From Lachnospiraceae bacterium (GTDB lineage Bacteria > Bacillota > Clostridia > Lachnospirales > Lachnospiraceae): a stretch of DNA of 64,000 nucleotides. A program made the position numbers and the translations under genes. The stretch covers positions 1 to 64,000 of the forward strand of contig JAEEIK010000133.1 in the NCBI GenBank assembly GCA_016281335.1, given 5' to 3'. The notes beneath the pieces were generated by a model. That model was not told the DNA's origin. It made no database searches and saw only the letters and a list, made by a program, of their open reading frames with translations. Positions within the stretch are counted from its first letter, which is position 1; each line of letters begins with the position of its first letter. Positions 32,264-42,256 of this stretch are shown here, piece by piece.

Positions 32264-32934
32264 ATACCAGACCGAGAATACTAGTTGTTGATGATGAAAG
32301 CAGGATGAGGAAACTGGTCAGGGATTTCCTGTCCAAGAGTGATTATGAAGTGCTGGAGGCAGAGGACGGAAATGCGGCTGTGGATATGTTCTTTTCAGAA
32401 AAAGGCATAGATCTGGTCATACTTGATGTGATGATGCCCGGAATGGATGGCTGGGAGGTGTGCCGTGAGATAAGGAAACATTCTCAGGTGCCCATCATAA
32501 TGCTGACTGCGAGATCGGATGAAAGAGATGAGCTTACCGGCTTTGAACTCGGGGTGGATGAGTATATCACCAAACCTTTCAGCCCCAAGATACTGGTGGC
32601 CAGAGTGGAAGCCATACTCAGACGTTCGGGAAACGCGGTTTCGGAGCAGATGGAAAGCGGCGGGATAGTTATTGACAAGGTGGCTCATACCGTCAAGGTC
32701 GACGGAAACAGCATCGATCTTTCCTTCAAGGAATTTGAGCTGCTCGTCTATTTTATGGAGAACAAGGGAGTTGCTCTCTCCAGAGAAAAGATACTGAACA
32801 GTGTCTGGAATTATGATTATTTCGGAGATGCCAGAACTATCGATACCCATGTAAAGAAGCTCAGAGCAAAACTCGGAGAAAAAGGAAATCTCATACAGAC
32901 AGTATGGGGGCTCGGATATAAATTTGATGAATAA
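32260..32934 (+). CDS. OmpR/PhoB-family response regulator
   Basis: 224 residues. The receiver domain has RILVVDDESRMR, the phosphoacceptor Asp in LVILDVMMPGMDG (about Asp53) and TKPFS with Lys. The C-terminal winged helix has DLSFKEFELLVYFMENKG and RTIDTHVKKLRAKLG. It overlaps the upstream gene by four bases, and the kinase start overlaps its end by eight bases. Confidence 0.92.
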   Translation: MNTRPRILVVDDESRMRKLVRDFLSKSDYEVLEAEDGNAAVDMFFSEKGIDLVILDVMMPGMDGWEVCREIRKHSQVPIIMLTARSDERDELTGFELGVDEYITKPFSPKILVARVEAILRRSGNAVSEQMESGGIVIDKVAHTVKVDGNSIDLSFKEFELLVYFMENKGVALSREKILNSVWNYDYFGDARTIDTHVKKLRAKLGEKGNLIQTVWGLGYKFDE

Positions 32935-34405
32935 GACTAAGTTCTCGCTCAAAAATCAGCTGGCAGCCGCCATTATCGTGATATTGAGCGTTACGATCAC
33001 GTCTCTGTATTTTATTAATGTCTTTTTTCTTGAACCTTATTATACTCAGTTTAAGATAAATAATCTTCATGAGTTTTATGCCTCGATGCTGGATAAGTAC
33101 GAGGATGGAAACCTGACGGATGACGATGTAAAAGGTGAACTCATGAAACTTTGCTATGTGCATAATCTGGAGTTCATCATTGTTGATTCAAGCGCTAATA
33201 CCCTGTATTCCTCATTAAAGGATTCGGGCCGGATAAATAAGCAGCTGAGGGATTTCATCTTTGCAAGAGAAACGGGACGCGGAAAGATACTTGAGGAAGA
33301 AGAGGATTACCTGACCGAGTCAATAGAAGATGAAGTGGAGGGAATGGAATATCTGGTAATGTGGGGAAGCCTGGATTCTGATACATTCTTCCTGCTGCGT
33401 TCGAACATAGAAAGCATACGCGACAGCGTGGAACTGGCAAACCGTTTCCTCCTTAAAGTGGGCCTGGCTTCCATAGTCATAGCATCACTGGTGATATGGA
33501 TACTTACCGGAAGGATAACAAAGCCTATACTGGAACTGGCGCGTATATCCCAGAGAATGAGCGAACTTAACTTTGAGGAAAAGTACAAAGGACGCTCAGG
33601 TTCCGAGATAGGCGTGCTCGGAGCAAATATCAACAGGATGTCCGAATCCCTCGAGAAGACCATAGGTGATCTGAAGGGGGCTAATATAGAACTGCAGAAG
33701 GATGTGAAGGCAAGAGAGGAAGCGGACCAGAGAAGACAGGAATTCCTCGGGGCCGTGTCCCATGAACTTAAGACTCCCATTGCGCTGATACAGGGCTATG
33801 CCGAGGGACTCAAAGAGGGAATATCGGATGATAAGGAGAGCCGCGATTATTATTGCGATGTCATCATAGATGAGACCGGAAAGATGAATAACCTGGTGCT
33901 CCGGCTCATATCGCTGAATCAGGTGGAAAGCGGCGCTGAGATGACAAAGATGGAGCGCTTTGAACTGGGGAGCATGATAGGCGGCTGTCTGCAGGCATAT
34001 GCACTGAAGCTGAAGACCAGCGGGATAAAGCTGTTTTTTGAGAAGCCCGAAGAGGAGATCTATGTTTGGGCGGATGAGAGCGGCATAGAAGAGGTATTCA
34101 GGAATTATTTTACCAATGCGATAAACTACTGTGCAGGCGATAAAGAGATACATGTAAAGATAGGCAGACGGGATGCGCAGGTTCGCGTGGAGGTATTCAA
34201 CACAGGGGCCCCCATCCCTGAGGAAAGCATTGACAGGTTGTGGGATAAGTTTTATAAGGTGGATAAGGCGAGGACCAGGGAATACGGAGGCAGCGGACTC
34301 GGCTTATCTATAGTAAAAGCAATAATGGACAACATGAACGGGGCATACGGAGTAATAAACTATGATGACGGCGTGGGTTTCTGGTTTGAGATGGAGACCA
34401 AGTAA
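32927..34405 (+). CDS. Sensor histidine kinase
   Basis: 492 residues. It has an N-terminal transmembrane span (about 10-30), an extracellular sensor of about 140 residues, a second span near 175-192, a HAMP linker, a HisKA phosphoacceptor site SHELKTPIALIQGYAEGL and an ATPase domain with N, G1 and G2 motifs (EVFRNYFTNAINYC, YGGSGLGLSIVKAIM). It pairs with the adjacent response regulator. The ATG at 32927 lacks a strong ribosome-binding site, suggesting translational coupling. Confidence 0.92.
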   Translation: MNKTKFSLKNQLAAAIIVILSVTITSLYFINVFFLEPYYTQFKINNLHEFYASMLDKYEDGNLTDDDVKGELMKLCYVHNLEFIIVDSSANTLYSSLKDSGRINKQLRDFIFARETGRGKILEEEEDYLTESIEDEVEGMEYLVMWGSLDSDTFFLLRSNIESIRDSVELANRFLLKVGLASIVIASLVIWILTGRITKPILELARISQRMSELNFEEKYKGRSGSEIGVLGANINRMSESLEKTIGDLKGANIELQKDVKAREEADQRRQEFLGAVSHELKTPIALIQGYAEGLKEGISDDKESRDYYCDVIIDETGKMNNLVLRLISLNQVESGAEMTKMERFELGSMIGGCLQAYALKLKTSGIKLFFEKPEEEIYVWADESGIEEVFRNYFTNAINYCAGDKEIHVKIGRRDAQVRVEVFNTGAPIPEESIDRLWDKFYKVDKARTREYGGSGLGLSIVKAIMDNMNGAYGVINYDDGVGFWFEMETK

Positions 34406-34416
34406 AGGAGGGGGAA

Positions 34417-35688
34417 ATGTACAATAAGAACGACAATGCAAAAACACCGCCTATGGGGTGGAACAGCTATGATTATTATGATACCACGGTAAACGAAGAG
34501 AGGGTTCTGGCCAATGCCGAATATATGGCAAAGAATCTTAAAGAGTACGGCTGGGAGTATGTGGTGATCGATATAGAATGGTTTGCGCACAATGCCGGGA
34601 CCATGCGGGATAAGTATCAGTATATCCCTTTTAACGAACTGGAGATGGATGAGTATTCAAGGCTGCTTCCGGATCCGGAGCGTTTCCCATCATCAAAGAA
34701 CGGCGCAGGTTTTAAGCCTATTGCCGATAAGATACATGCTATGGGACTTAAGCTCGGAATACATATTATGCGTGGAATTCCGAGAGAGGCTGCTCATAAA
34801 CACATGAAGATCAAGGGGAGCGACGTGGGAGCTCATGTTATCGCTAATCCCTCATCCATATCACGATGGAATCCGGATATGTACGGTGTAAGGAATTGTG
34901 AAGCCGGACAGGCTTATTATGACAGTTTATTCGAACTCTATGCCTCATGGGGTGTGGATTTCATAAAATGTGACGATATATGTGTTACAAATGCCTTTGC
35001 CGACGATTTTTATTCCGGGCGTCATGAAGTGGAAATGATAGCAAAAGCCATTGAGAAATGCGGCAGGCCCATAGTACTTTCGCTGTCTCCCGGACCGGCT
35101 ATAATCAACGAAGCCTGGCATTATGAGAAATATGCCAATATGTGGCGTATAACGGATGACTTCTGGGATGACTGGAGGCTGTTAAAAGAGATGTTCTGGC
35201 GCTGTGAGGTATGGCAGAGACATGTGTCGGCCGGTAATTTCCCGGATTGTGATATGCTGACCCTGGGCAAACTCGGAGCAGGTTTCGGACATGAGAGAGA
35301 CTGCAGGTTCACTTACGATGAACAGAAGACGATGATGAGTCTGTGGTGCATATTCGGCTCGCCGATGATGATAGGCGCGGAGCTGACCATGCTTGATGAA
35401 AAGACTCTTGGTCTTTTGACCAACAGAGAACTCTTAAAGCTGCTGGATCCCATAAGGATACGGACACAGCTCAAACGTGATGAAAATGAAGCGGCCTGGG
35501 AGAGTATAGATCATAAGAGCGGCAAACGCAGCGTGGCGCTTTTTAACCTTTCGGATGAAGAGAGAACGGTGTCTGTTCAGGCGGAGGGCAAGTATACGGA
35601 TATCTGGGAAGGAAGAAGCGTTACGGTAAAGGGGTTGCTTGAGGATAAACTGGCTCCCCATGCCTGCAGCGTATGGACCGAAGAATAA
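34417..35688 (+). CDS. GH27-family alpha-galactosidase-like glycosidase
   Basis: 423 residues. PPMGWNSYDYY near the N-terminus, the nucleophile region DFIKCDDI (Asp near 186) and MWRITDDFWDDW, holding the acid/base Asp near 248, are GH27 signatures. A C-terminal beta-sheet domain follows (RSVALFNLSDEERTV). No signal peptide is seen, so it acts in the cytoplasm on imported oligosaccharide. AAAGGAGG before its ATG and 11 bases from the kinase gene suggest joint expression. Confidence 0.85.
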   Translation: MYNKNDNAKTPPMGWNSYDYYDTTVNEERVLANAEYMAKNLKEYGWEYVVIDIEWFAHNAGTMRDKYQYIPFNELEMDEYSRLLPDPERFPSSKNGAGFKPIADKIHAMGLKLGIHIMRGIPREAAHKHMKIKGSDVGAHVIANPSSISRWNPDMYGVRNCEAGQAYYDSLFELYASWGVDFIKCDDICVTNAFADDFYSGRHEVEMIAKAIEKCGRPIVLSLSPGPAIINEAWHYEKYANMWRITDDFWDDWRLLKEMFWRCEVWQRHVSAGNFPDCDMLTLGKLGAGFGHERDCRFTYDEQKTMMSLWCIFGSPMMIGAELTMLDEKTLGLLTNRELLKLLDPIRIRTQLKRDENEAAWESIDHKSGKRSVALFNLSDEERTVSVQAEGKYTDIWEGRSVTVKGLLEDKLAPHACSVWTEE

Positions 35689-35722
35689 CGGTGCAAGCTA
35701 TGTGTTCACTTCCCCGAAACTA

Positions 35723-35751
35723 TTGAAATAAACGCTGAAAAATGATAGAAT
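35723..35751 (+). promoter_or_regulatory. Promoter (TTGAAA - 17 - TAGAAT) very close to an ATG
   Basis: TTGAAA at 35723-35728 and TAGAAT at 35746-35751. The ATG of the lipoprotein begins seven bases after the -10 box, so the transcript would be almost leaderless. Confidence 0.6.
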
Positions 35752-35758
35752 CGAAGCT

Positions 35759-36517
35759 ATGAAAAAGATATGGATCACAGTGCTGGCAATGGTGATGGCA
35801 GTCTCCCTGATCGGATGCGGAAACGAGATCCCGGAACTCAGCGATGAAGAACTGTATATGGTCGAGGAATATGCGGCAAAACTGCTGCTTAAGTATGATG
35901 CCAATTATCATGGCACCACGCTTTCCGATGAAGAAGTCTCGGAAATGAGGAACGAGGCGGAGCGCAGAGCCGAAGTTCAGGCTAAAGCCGAGGAGGACCG
36001 AAAACTCAGGGAGCAGAAAAAAGCAGAAAAAGCCAAAGAGGATGAGAAGAAGGAAGAAGACGGCGGGAAAGATCAGGCGCCGGAAAAAGTTTACGCAGAT
36101 ATAGCGACAGCTTTGGGACTTGATGGCATAGCGATAGAATATGCCGGCTTCACTTTCAGCGAAGTTTATCCCATGGACAGCGAGATCACACAGGGACTGG
36201 CTCATGCACCTACGGGGAAGAAGTTCATGGTGCTGGCATTTAGGATGAGCAATAACAGCGGAGGAGAAAAGGAGATAGACATGAATGCCGTCAATCCTTC
36301 GTTTACGATAGTCCTCGGAGCAGGAGTAAAGAAGAGCGCCCAGCCTTCCATGCAGGGAGACAATCTTCTGGGCTTTCACGAAACTCTTTCCTCCGGCGAG
36401 ACAAAAGATGTTCAGCTATTTATAGAGGTCAATGCAAATACGGAACCGCCTAAGGGCGCGACCATGATCATCAAACATGACGGTGAAAGTGCCGAAGCAA
36501 TGCTGTTTCAGGAATAA
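35759..36517 (+). CDS. Predicted lipoprotein with a DUF4352-like C-terminal domain
   Basis: 252 residues. The N-terminal signal ends in the lipobox LIGC (about 17-20). A highly charged E/K-rich helix of about 60 residues (about 50-105) leads to a C-terminal beta-rich domain beginning near 118 (AIEYAGFTFSEVYPMDSE...GKKFMVLAFRMSN), resembling the DUF4352/telokin-like extracellular fold. It is probably a surface lipoprotein. No Shine-Dalgarno is seen, and the promoter lies seven bases upstream of the ATG. Confidence 0.65.
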   Translation: MKKIWITVLAMVMAVSLIGCGNEIPELSDEELYMVEEYAAKLLLKYDANYHGTTLSDEEVSEMRNEAERRAEVQAKAEEDRKLREQKKAEKAKEDEKKEEDGGKDQAPEKVYADIATALGLDGIAIEYAGFTFSEVYPMDSEITQGLAHAPTGKKFMVLAFRMSNNSGGEKEIDMNAVNPSFTIVLGAGVKKSAQPSMQGDNLLGFHETLSSGETKDVQLFIEVNANTEPPKGATMIIKHDGESAEAMLFQE

Positions 36518-36525
36518 CAATATAC

Positions 36526-36553
36526 TGGACTTTTCGGGTGGAAAGTGTATAAT
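36526..36553 (+). promoter_or_regulatory. cheV promoter (TGGACT - 16 - TATAAT)
   Basis: TGGACT at 36526-36531 and TATAAT at 36548-36553. GCGAGGTGGG gives a good ribosome-binding site before the ATG at 36607. Confidence 0.6.
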
Positions 36554-36606
36554 TATTTCATGGGTTTATTGCAGCTATAGCAAAGAAAATAAGAGCGAGG
36601 TGGGTT

Positions 36607-37521
36607 ATGGATTCAAAAATTTTACTTGAGAACGGAACAAATGAGCTTGAAGTTTTGGAGTTTACGCTTGCAGGTAATTCTTACGGTATCAATGTTGCAA
36701 AGATCCGCGAGATAATACAGTATCAGCCTGTTACTCCGGTTCCCAATGCACATCCCAGTGTGGAAGGCATTTTCATGCCGCGTGAAACCATGATCACGGC
36801 TATTGACTTAAAGAACTGTCTGCAGAGAGGACAGTCTGAAGCTAAGGGCTTATTTATAATCACTAATTTCAACACTCTTGACATTGCATTTCATGTGGAT
36901 ACGGTGGTAGGCATCCATCGCGTGTCCTGGAGAGAGATAATCAAACCTGATTCGACGGTTTCCAATGCCGAAGACGGTATATCCACCGGTATTATCAAGA
37001 AGAACGATAAGCTCATAATCATACTTGATTTTGAGAAGATAATCGCCGATATCAATCCGGAAACGGGACTTAAGGTTCAGGATATAGACGAAATGGGCCC
37101 CAGGAGCAGAAATGATACTCCGATACTTATCGCTGAGGATTCCGCGCTGCTCAACAAGCTTATCGTAGAATCATTGCAGAAAGCCGGCTATGTTAACCTT
37201 ACCCATACCGAGAACGGACAGGTAGCCTGGGATACGCTTTTACGCTGGAAGGCCGAAGGCAGTATCGATAATAATGTCAGATGTATCATAACCGATATCG
37301 AGATGCCGCAGATGGATGGTCACAGGCTTACCAAGCTGGTTAAAGAAGATGAGGTACTCAGAAAGATACCCGTTATAATATTTTCATCCCTTATCAATAC
37401 GGAGATGAGGAGAAAAGGTGAGCAATTGGGCGCAGATGCACAGCTTACCAAACCTGAGATAGGTAATCTGGTCAGAACCATCGATCAGATACTTGGTATA
37501 GACGGGGGAGCGGAAAGCTGA
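36607..37521 (+). CDS. cheV: Chemotaxis protein CheV
   Basis: 304 residues. The N-terminal CheW domain (VLEFTLAGNSYGINVAKIREII) couples receptors to CheA. The C-terminal receiver domain has PILIAEDSALLN and the acceptor Asp in CIITDIEMPQMDG, with TKPE. CheV adapts the chemosensory array. No other classical che gene is in the window. It is followed by a terminator. Confidence 0.92.
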   Translation: MDSKILLENGTNELEVLEFTLAGNSYGINVAKIREIIQYQPVTPVPNAHPSVEGIFMPRETMITAIDLKNCLQRGQSEAKGLFIITNFNTLDIAFHVDTVVGIHRVSWREIIKPDSTVSNAEDGISTGIIKKNDKLIIILDFEKIIADINPETGLKVQDIDEMGPRSRNDTPILIAEDSALLNKLIVESLQKAGYVNLTHTENGQVAWDTLLRWKAEGSIDNNVRCIITDIEMPQMDGHRLTKLVKEDEVLRKIPVIIFSSLINTEMRRKGEQLGADAQLTKPEIGNLVRTIDQILGIDGGAES

Positions 37522-37543
37522 TCGAGTATTTGGATGAACTTTT

Positions 37544-37575
37544 AAAGAGTGCCGCAGCTTAACGGCACTCTTTTT
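37544..37575 (+). terminator. Rho-independent terminator after cheV
   Basis: AAAGAGTGCCG, a short loop, CGGCACTCTTT and TT. It ends about 20 bases before the next ATG. Confidence 0.88.
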
Positions 37576-37594
37576 GAGAAAAGAGAAGCAGGGA

Positions 37595-40171
37595 ATGAAG
37601 GAAGAAGAGGAATATCTGGACCGGCTGCTGCAGGCAGCGCTGAATAAGGGAAAGCCGACAGGATCGAATGAGCCTGAGTCTGATGGGGAGACTGAGGCTT
37701 TTTCCGATGCTTCCAAAACACTGAAATCCCTTGCTTCCGATACACCTAAAAAAGATATAGGAAGTTCCGCACTGCCGAGCTTCAGACAGGTGGTGGATGC
37801 CATCGATTCGGGAGAGGATCTGGCTGAAAGCATCAGGATGAATGAGGAGGTACCGGCGGCAGCCGAGATACCCGAACTGGCTGATGTATCCGATGTTATG
37901 AATCTTTTCGGGGACGAAGCTGCTGAGGCTGAAGAAATACCCGAAGATATAGAGATACCGCTTAATTTTGCATTGGAAGAAGCGGAAAATGCTTCTTCAA
38001 ACAGTATTTCCTCAGAGGAAGGGCAGGAAGAAGAACCGGCGTATGAGGAGCCCGAATATGCGGAAGAAGAACCTGCATATGAAGAACAGCCGGCGCAGGA
38101 AGAAGCTGTTTATGATGATCCCGAAAGGGAACTTACGGCAGATGATATAGCGGCAATGTATGCCGCAGAGCCTGCCATGTATGGTGAAGAAACTGCCGAA
38201 GAGAGTATTCCGGAGAATACGGAAGCAGAAGAGACAGCGGATGATCCGGGCCGTCAGTTGTCCCCGGATGAGATAGCAGCCATGTTTGCACAGGAGCTTC
38301 CGACAGAGGATGAACTGCCGCTTGAAGAAGAAGTTCCGGCAGAAGAAGATATTTCGCTTCCGGAAGAAACAGTATCCGAAGAGGTGAATGACGATCCAAA
38401 CCGTCAGCTTTCACCGGAAGAAATAGCAGCAATGTTTGCACAGGAGCTTCCGGCAGAGGATGAACTGCCTCCTGAAGAGGAGCTTCCGGTCGAAGAAGAA
38501 CTGCCGCTTCAAGAAGAAGTTCCGGCAGAAGAAGATATCTCGCTTCCGGAAGAAACAGTATCCGAAGAGGTAAATGACGATCCGGGCCGTCAGCTTTCAC
38601 CGGAAGAAATAGCAGCTATGTTTGATGCAGGGATGCCTGAGGAAGAGCTGCAGGCGGACACTTCTCAGGATAAGAGTGATAACGATATGGCTGATGAACT
38701 CATGGCATTGCTTAATGACAGCGAAGCCGGGACCTCAGCATCGCCTGAAGAAGATACAGCCGAAGCCATGTCAATGGATATCGGGCTGGATGATCTGTCA
38801 CTGGATGATATTGAGAGCAGGATGCAGGCTGCCGAAGCCGCCGGAGCGGAAACAGAGCTGTCTTCGGAAGAAGAGGATGCTGATGTTACGGCATTACTTG
38901 AGAGTCTTGGCAGTGACGATATGGATCTGTCGGACATAGGAGATATACTGAAGAAATCAGACAATAATGAAATAGTTGACCAGAGCATCACCGAGCAGGC
39001 AGATGCAGAGATGCCTGAGGATCCTCTTGCCGATGAAACGGAAGCTGAAGCAGCGCAAGAAGAGGAAGGAAAAAAGAAGAAAAAGAAACTCTTCGGAAAG
39101 AAAAAGAAGAAGGGTGAAGCAGACGAAGAAGGTGAAGAAGCAGAAGGCGGAAAGAAGGAGAAAAAGCCCGGGTTCTTTACGAAGCTTCTTGATATGCTCA
39201 TAAAGGAAGAAGACGAGGACACCGTGCCTGAGTCCGAATCCATAAAGCTCAGTGATGAGAACAAGGCTATACTTGACGAACTTGACAAGGAAGCCGATGA
39301 GGGCAAGGGAAAGAAGAAAAAAGAGAAAAAGCCCAAGAAAGAAAAACCTAAAAAAGAGAAGAAACCGAAGCCTAAAAAAGAGAAAAAAGTCAAACCGAAG
39401 CCGGAAGAGAATACAAAGAAGATCCCGAAGAAGTATGTGAGAAGGACCTTTATGCTGGCGGCTTCCATACTTGTAGCCCTGCTGATCGTCACCCTGTATC
39501 TTCCGGGGATGATGACGATGGAAGATGCAAGAAAGGCTTTTTATGAGAAGAAGGATTACAAGACAGCTTTTCTTACTTTCTACGGAAAGGAACTAAGCGA
39601 GAGCGACATGAAGATCTACAGGCAGTCCAGGATGGTGGTACTGCTTGACAGAAAGTATGAGTCCTACGAAAACTATAAGCGCATGAATATGCAGGAAGAA
39701 GCGCTGGATGCGCTGCTTCAGGGCTTGAAACGCTATGATGATCTAAATGAAGAAGCTATAGAACTCGGAATGGGCGGTGAAATAATGGGAGTAAGGGGCA
39801 ATATACTCGCCGCGCTTTACAACGATTACGGGATAGATGAAAATACGGCTTATGAGATACTCGGATATTCCAGTCTTGATTATACCGGGAAAATACGAGC
39901 TACGGTTAACAGGCAGCCCTATACAAAGGTTGAGGATGAGATGCGTCAGAAATACGGACTGGCATCTCCGGAACCTGCACCGGAGGCAGTACCTGAAAAA
40001 GAAGAGGGAGAACTTCCTGATATGCTGCCTGAAGAACAGCAGTATCTTGATGGGCTGAAGGAAGGAAACTCAGAGGGGACCGCTGAAGAACCGGCAGCCG
40101 AAGAATTGCCTATTGAAGCGGAAACGGACGGCAGGGATGTGCCGGTGGAGATCAACAGCGATCAGTTTTAA
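37595..40171 (+). CDS. Large acidic repeat membrane protein with EIAAMF motifs
   Basis: 858 residues from the ATG at 37595; the start is uncertain, because a TTG 21 bases earlier is in frame. Residues about 1-480 are extremely acidic. They contain four copies of a motif near residues 178, 221, 270 and 332 of the form (L/Q)-(S/T)-x-(D/E)-(D/E)-I-A-A-M-(F/Y). Residues about 490-615 are lysine-rich. A membrane span lies near 618-640, and about 215 residues follow outside. The motif resembles the N-terminal EIDALL peptide of FliM/FliY that binds CheY-P; this link is inferred. It directly follows cheV. Confidence 0.6.
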   Translation: MKEEEEYLDRLLQAALNKGKPTGSNEPESDGETEAFSDASKTLKSLASDTPKKDIGSSALPSFRQVVDAIDSGEDLAESIRMNEEVPAAAEIPELADVSDVMNLFGDEAAEAEEIPEDIEIPLNFALEEAENASSNSISSEEGQEEEPAYEEPEYAEEEPAYEEQPAQEEAVYDDPERELTADDIAAMYAAEPAMYGEETAEESIPENTEAEETADDPGRQLSPDEIAAMFAQELPTEDELPLEEEVPAEEDISLPEETVSEEVNDDPNRQLSPEEIAAMFAQELPAEDELPPEEELPVEEELPLQEEVPAEEDISLPEETVSEEVNDDPGRQLSPEEIAAMFDAGMPEEELQADTSQDKSDNDMADELMALLNDSEAGTSASPEEDTAEAMSMDIGLDDLSLDDIESRMQAAEAAGAETELSSEEEDADVTALLESLGSDDMDLSDIGDILKKSDNNEIVDQSITEQADAEMPEDPLADETEAEAAQEEEGKKKKKKLFGKKKKKGEADEEGEEAEGGKKEKKPGFFTKLLDMLIKEEDEDTVPESESIKLSDENKAILDELDKEADEGKGKKKKEKKPKKEKPKKEKKPKPKKEKKVKPKPEENTKKIPKKYVRRTFMLAASILVALLIVTLYLPGMMTMEDARKAFYEKKDYKTAFLTFYGKELSESDMKIYRQSRMVVLLDRKYESYENYKRMNMQEEALDALLQGLKRYDDLNEEAIELGMGGEIMGVRGNILAALYNDYGIDENTAYEILGYSSLDYTGKIRATVNRQPYTKVEDEMRQKYGLASPEPAPEAVPEKEEGELPDMLPEEQQYLDGLKEGNSEGTAEEPAAEELPIEAETDGRDVPVEINSDQF
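38243..38640 (+). repeat. Tandem DNA repeats within the acidic protein gene
   Basis: Near-identical units start at 38243, 38393 and 38579 (GATCCGGGCCGTCAG or a one-to-three-base variant). The first unit is 150 bases and the second 186, owing to a 36-base insertion; the third is shorter. This suggests recent unequal duplication. Confidence 0.85.
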
Positions 40172-40182
40172 GGAGAAGAAGT

Positions 40183-40785
40183 TTGATAGCGATTATTGAT
40201 TATGATGCAGGTAATATTAAAAGTGTCGAAAAGGCATTTGCAGCCATAGGTGAGGAGACGGTTCTCACGAGGGATGAGAAACTGATACGTGAAGCCGACA
40301 AAGTGGTACTTCCGGGAGTCGGAGTATTCGGTGATGCCGTCGCAAAGATAAGAGACTATGGCTTGGAAGAGGTGATAAAGGAAACGGCGGGTTCGGATAA
40401 GCCGTTTCTTGCTATTTGTGTGGGCCTGCAGCTGCTTTTTGAGGAAAGTGAGGAGTCTCCGGGGGCTAAGGGCCTGGAAATCATGAAAGGAAAGATCATA
40501 AAAATACCTGAAGACAGAGGACTTACGGTACCGCAGATCGGCTGGAATTCATTGCATAAAACAAAAGAATCGAGATTGCTGCACGGAATAGATGAAGGGG
40601 CTTTTGTATATTTTGTCCATTCATTTTATCTGAAGGCCGAGGAGGATGTGGTGATCGCAACTACGGATTACGGAGTGGATATCCATGCTGCAGTTGAAAG
40701 GAACAATATCTTTGCAACGCAGTTCCATCCGGAAAAGAGTTCAAAGACGGGCTTAAAGATACTTAAAAATTTTTGTGAATTGTAA
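40183..40785 (+). CDS. hisH: Imidazole glycerol phosphate synthase, glutaminase subunit
   Basis: 200 residues with a TTG start at 40183 after AAGGAG. The nucleophile Cys is in [12 protein letters not shown] and the His/Glu pair is in [13 protein letters not shown]. It makes ammonia from glutamine for HisF. hisF follows 17 bases downstream. Other his genes are not in the window. Confidence 0.93.
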   Translation: MIAIIDYDAGNIKSVEKAFAAIGEETVLTRDEKLIREADKVVLPGVGVFGDAVAKIRDYGLEEVIKETAGSDKPFLAICVGLQLLFEESEESPGAKGLEIMKGKIIKIPEDRGLTVPQIGWNSLHKTKESRLLHGIDEGAFVYFVHSFYLKAEEDVVIATTDYGVDIHAAVERNNIFATQFHPEKSSKTGLKILKNFCEL

Positions 40786-40802
40786 TATCAGGTGGTGATA
40801 AT

Positions 40803-41579
40803 ATGCACACTAAAAGGATAATCCCCTGTCTTGACGTAAACAGGGGCAGAGTTGTAAAAGGAATAAATTTTGTGAATCTTGTTGATGCCGGAGACCCGGT
40901 GGAAACGGCCAAAGCATACGATACAGCAGGAGCCGATGAGCTGGTCTTCCTGGATATCACGGCTTCTTCGGACGGAAGGGATACGGTCGTGGATATGGTT
41001 CGCCGTGTGGCTGAACAGGTTTTTATTCCATTCACTGTCGGCGGCGGTATCCGCAGTGTTGATGATTTCAGAAAACTCTTAAGAGAAGGCGCCGATAAGG
41101 TGGCAGTTAACAGCGCAGCGATAATGAATCCCGGGCTGATCGCGGATGCGGCGGATAAATTCGGCTCACAGTGCGTTGTGCTTGCCATAGATGCAAAACG
41201 CAGGGATGACGGCGGCTGGAATATCTTTAAAAACGGCGGAAGAGTGGATATGGGGATCGATGCCGTTGAGTGGGCCATGAAAGGCGTGGAGCTCGGAGCA
41301 GGAGAGATACTCCTTACCAGTATGGATTGTGACGGAACCAAGGAAGGCTATGACCTTGAACTGACGCGTAAGATAGCGGAAAATGTGTCAGTACCCGTTA
41401 TTGCTTCGGGAGGCGCAGGAACGAAAGAACATTTCTACGATGCTCTTACGGAGGGCAAGGCTGATGCCGCGCTTGCTGCATCTCTTTTCCATTTCAAGGA
41501 ACTGGAGATAAATGAAGTAAAAGATTATTTAAAGAGCAGAGGAGTGGCAGTGCGCTTTCAGGAGGAAGTAAAGCTGTGA
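40803..41579 (+). CDS. hisF: Imidazole glycerol phosphate synthase, cyclase subunit
   Basis: 258 residues, normal length. The opening [17 protein letters not shown] and internal [17 protein letters not shown], plus [12 protein letters not shown] and the C-terminal [11 protein letters not shown], are HisF signatures of the (beta/alpha)8 barrel. It closes the imidazole ring in histidine synthesis together with HisH. Its end overlaps the ung start. Confidence 0.95.
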   Translation: MHTKRIIPCLDVNRGRVVKGINFVNLVDAGDPVETAKAYDTAGADELVFLDITASSDGRDTVVDMVRRVAEQVFIPFTVGGGIRSVDDFRKLLREGADKVAVNSAAIMNPGLIADAADKFGSQCVVLAIDAKRRDDGGWNIFKNGGRVDMGIDAVEWAMKGVELGAGEILLTSMDCDGTKEGYDLELTRKIAENVSVPVIASGGAGTKEHFYDALTEGKADAALAASLFHFKELEINEVKDYLKSRGVAVRFQEEVKL

Positions 41580-42244
41580 GCGCATTGACCGGGGACTGGG
41601 CCGAAGCTCTTAAGGGTGAGTTCGCGAAGCCCTATTATAAAAAACTGTATGAGACGGTAAGGCAGGAATATAAGACGACTAAGGTCTTTCCGCCATCTTC
41701 GGAGCTGTTTAACGCAATGCATCTGACTCCGCTTCATGAGGTTAAGGCTGTAATACTCGGACAGGATCCTTATCACAATGACGGTCAGGCGCATGGCCTG
41801 TGTTTTTCGGTGAGGAAAGGCGTGGAGATACCTCCGTCCCTGGTGAACATATATAAGGAACTCCATGATGATCTCGGAGTAAAGATCCCGGATCACGGAG
41901 ATCTTAGCAAATGGGCAAAGGAAGGTGTGCTGCTTTTAAACACGGTACTCACCGTGCGCGCTCATCAGGCCAATTCCCATCAGCATATAGGCTGGCTTAC
42001 ATTTACGGATGCCGTCATAAGAAAAGTGGCGGAAGAGGACAGACCTATAGTATTTCTTTTGTGGGGAGCACCGGCACAGAGAAAAGCCGAGCTCATACAT
42101 AATCCCAAACATCTGGTTTTAAAGGCACCGCATCCCAGCCCTTTGTCAGCATACAGAGGGTTTTTCGGCTGCAGGCATTTTTCAAAAGCCAACGAGTTTT
42201 TAGAAAAAAACGGAGTGGGGCCGATAGACTGGCAGATAGATTAA
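41576..42244 (+). CDS. ung: Uracil-DNA glycosylase
   Basis: 222 residues with a GTG start at 41576 overlapping the hisF stop. The water-activating loop [18 protein letters not shown] and the Leu intercalation loop [10 protein letters not shown] are family-1 UDG motifs. It removes uracil from DNA. It is unlinked in function to its histidine neighbours; clustering is probably by transcription only. Confidence 0.93.
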   Translation: MSALTGDWAEALKGEFAKPYYKKLYETVRQEYKTTKVFPPSSELFNAMHLTPLHEVKAVILGQDPYHNDGQAHGLCFSVRKGVEIPPSLVNIYKELHDDLGVKIPDHGDLSKWAKEGVLLLNTVLTVRAHQANSHQHIGWLTFTDAVIRKVAEEDRPIVFLLWGAPAQRKAELIHNPKHLVLKAPHPSPLSAYRGFFGCRHFSKANEFLEKNGVGPIDWQID

Positions 42245-42256
42245 AGGAGGAGAGTT

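Noticed and set aside
38665-39492. Long minus-strand open frame opposite the acidic protein gene
   Set aside because: It is a serine/phenylalanine-rich shadow of the acidic and lysine-rich codons, with no ribosome-binding site.
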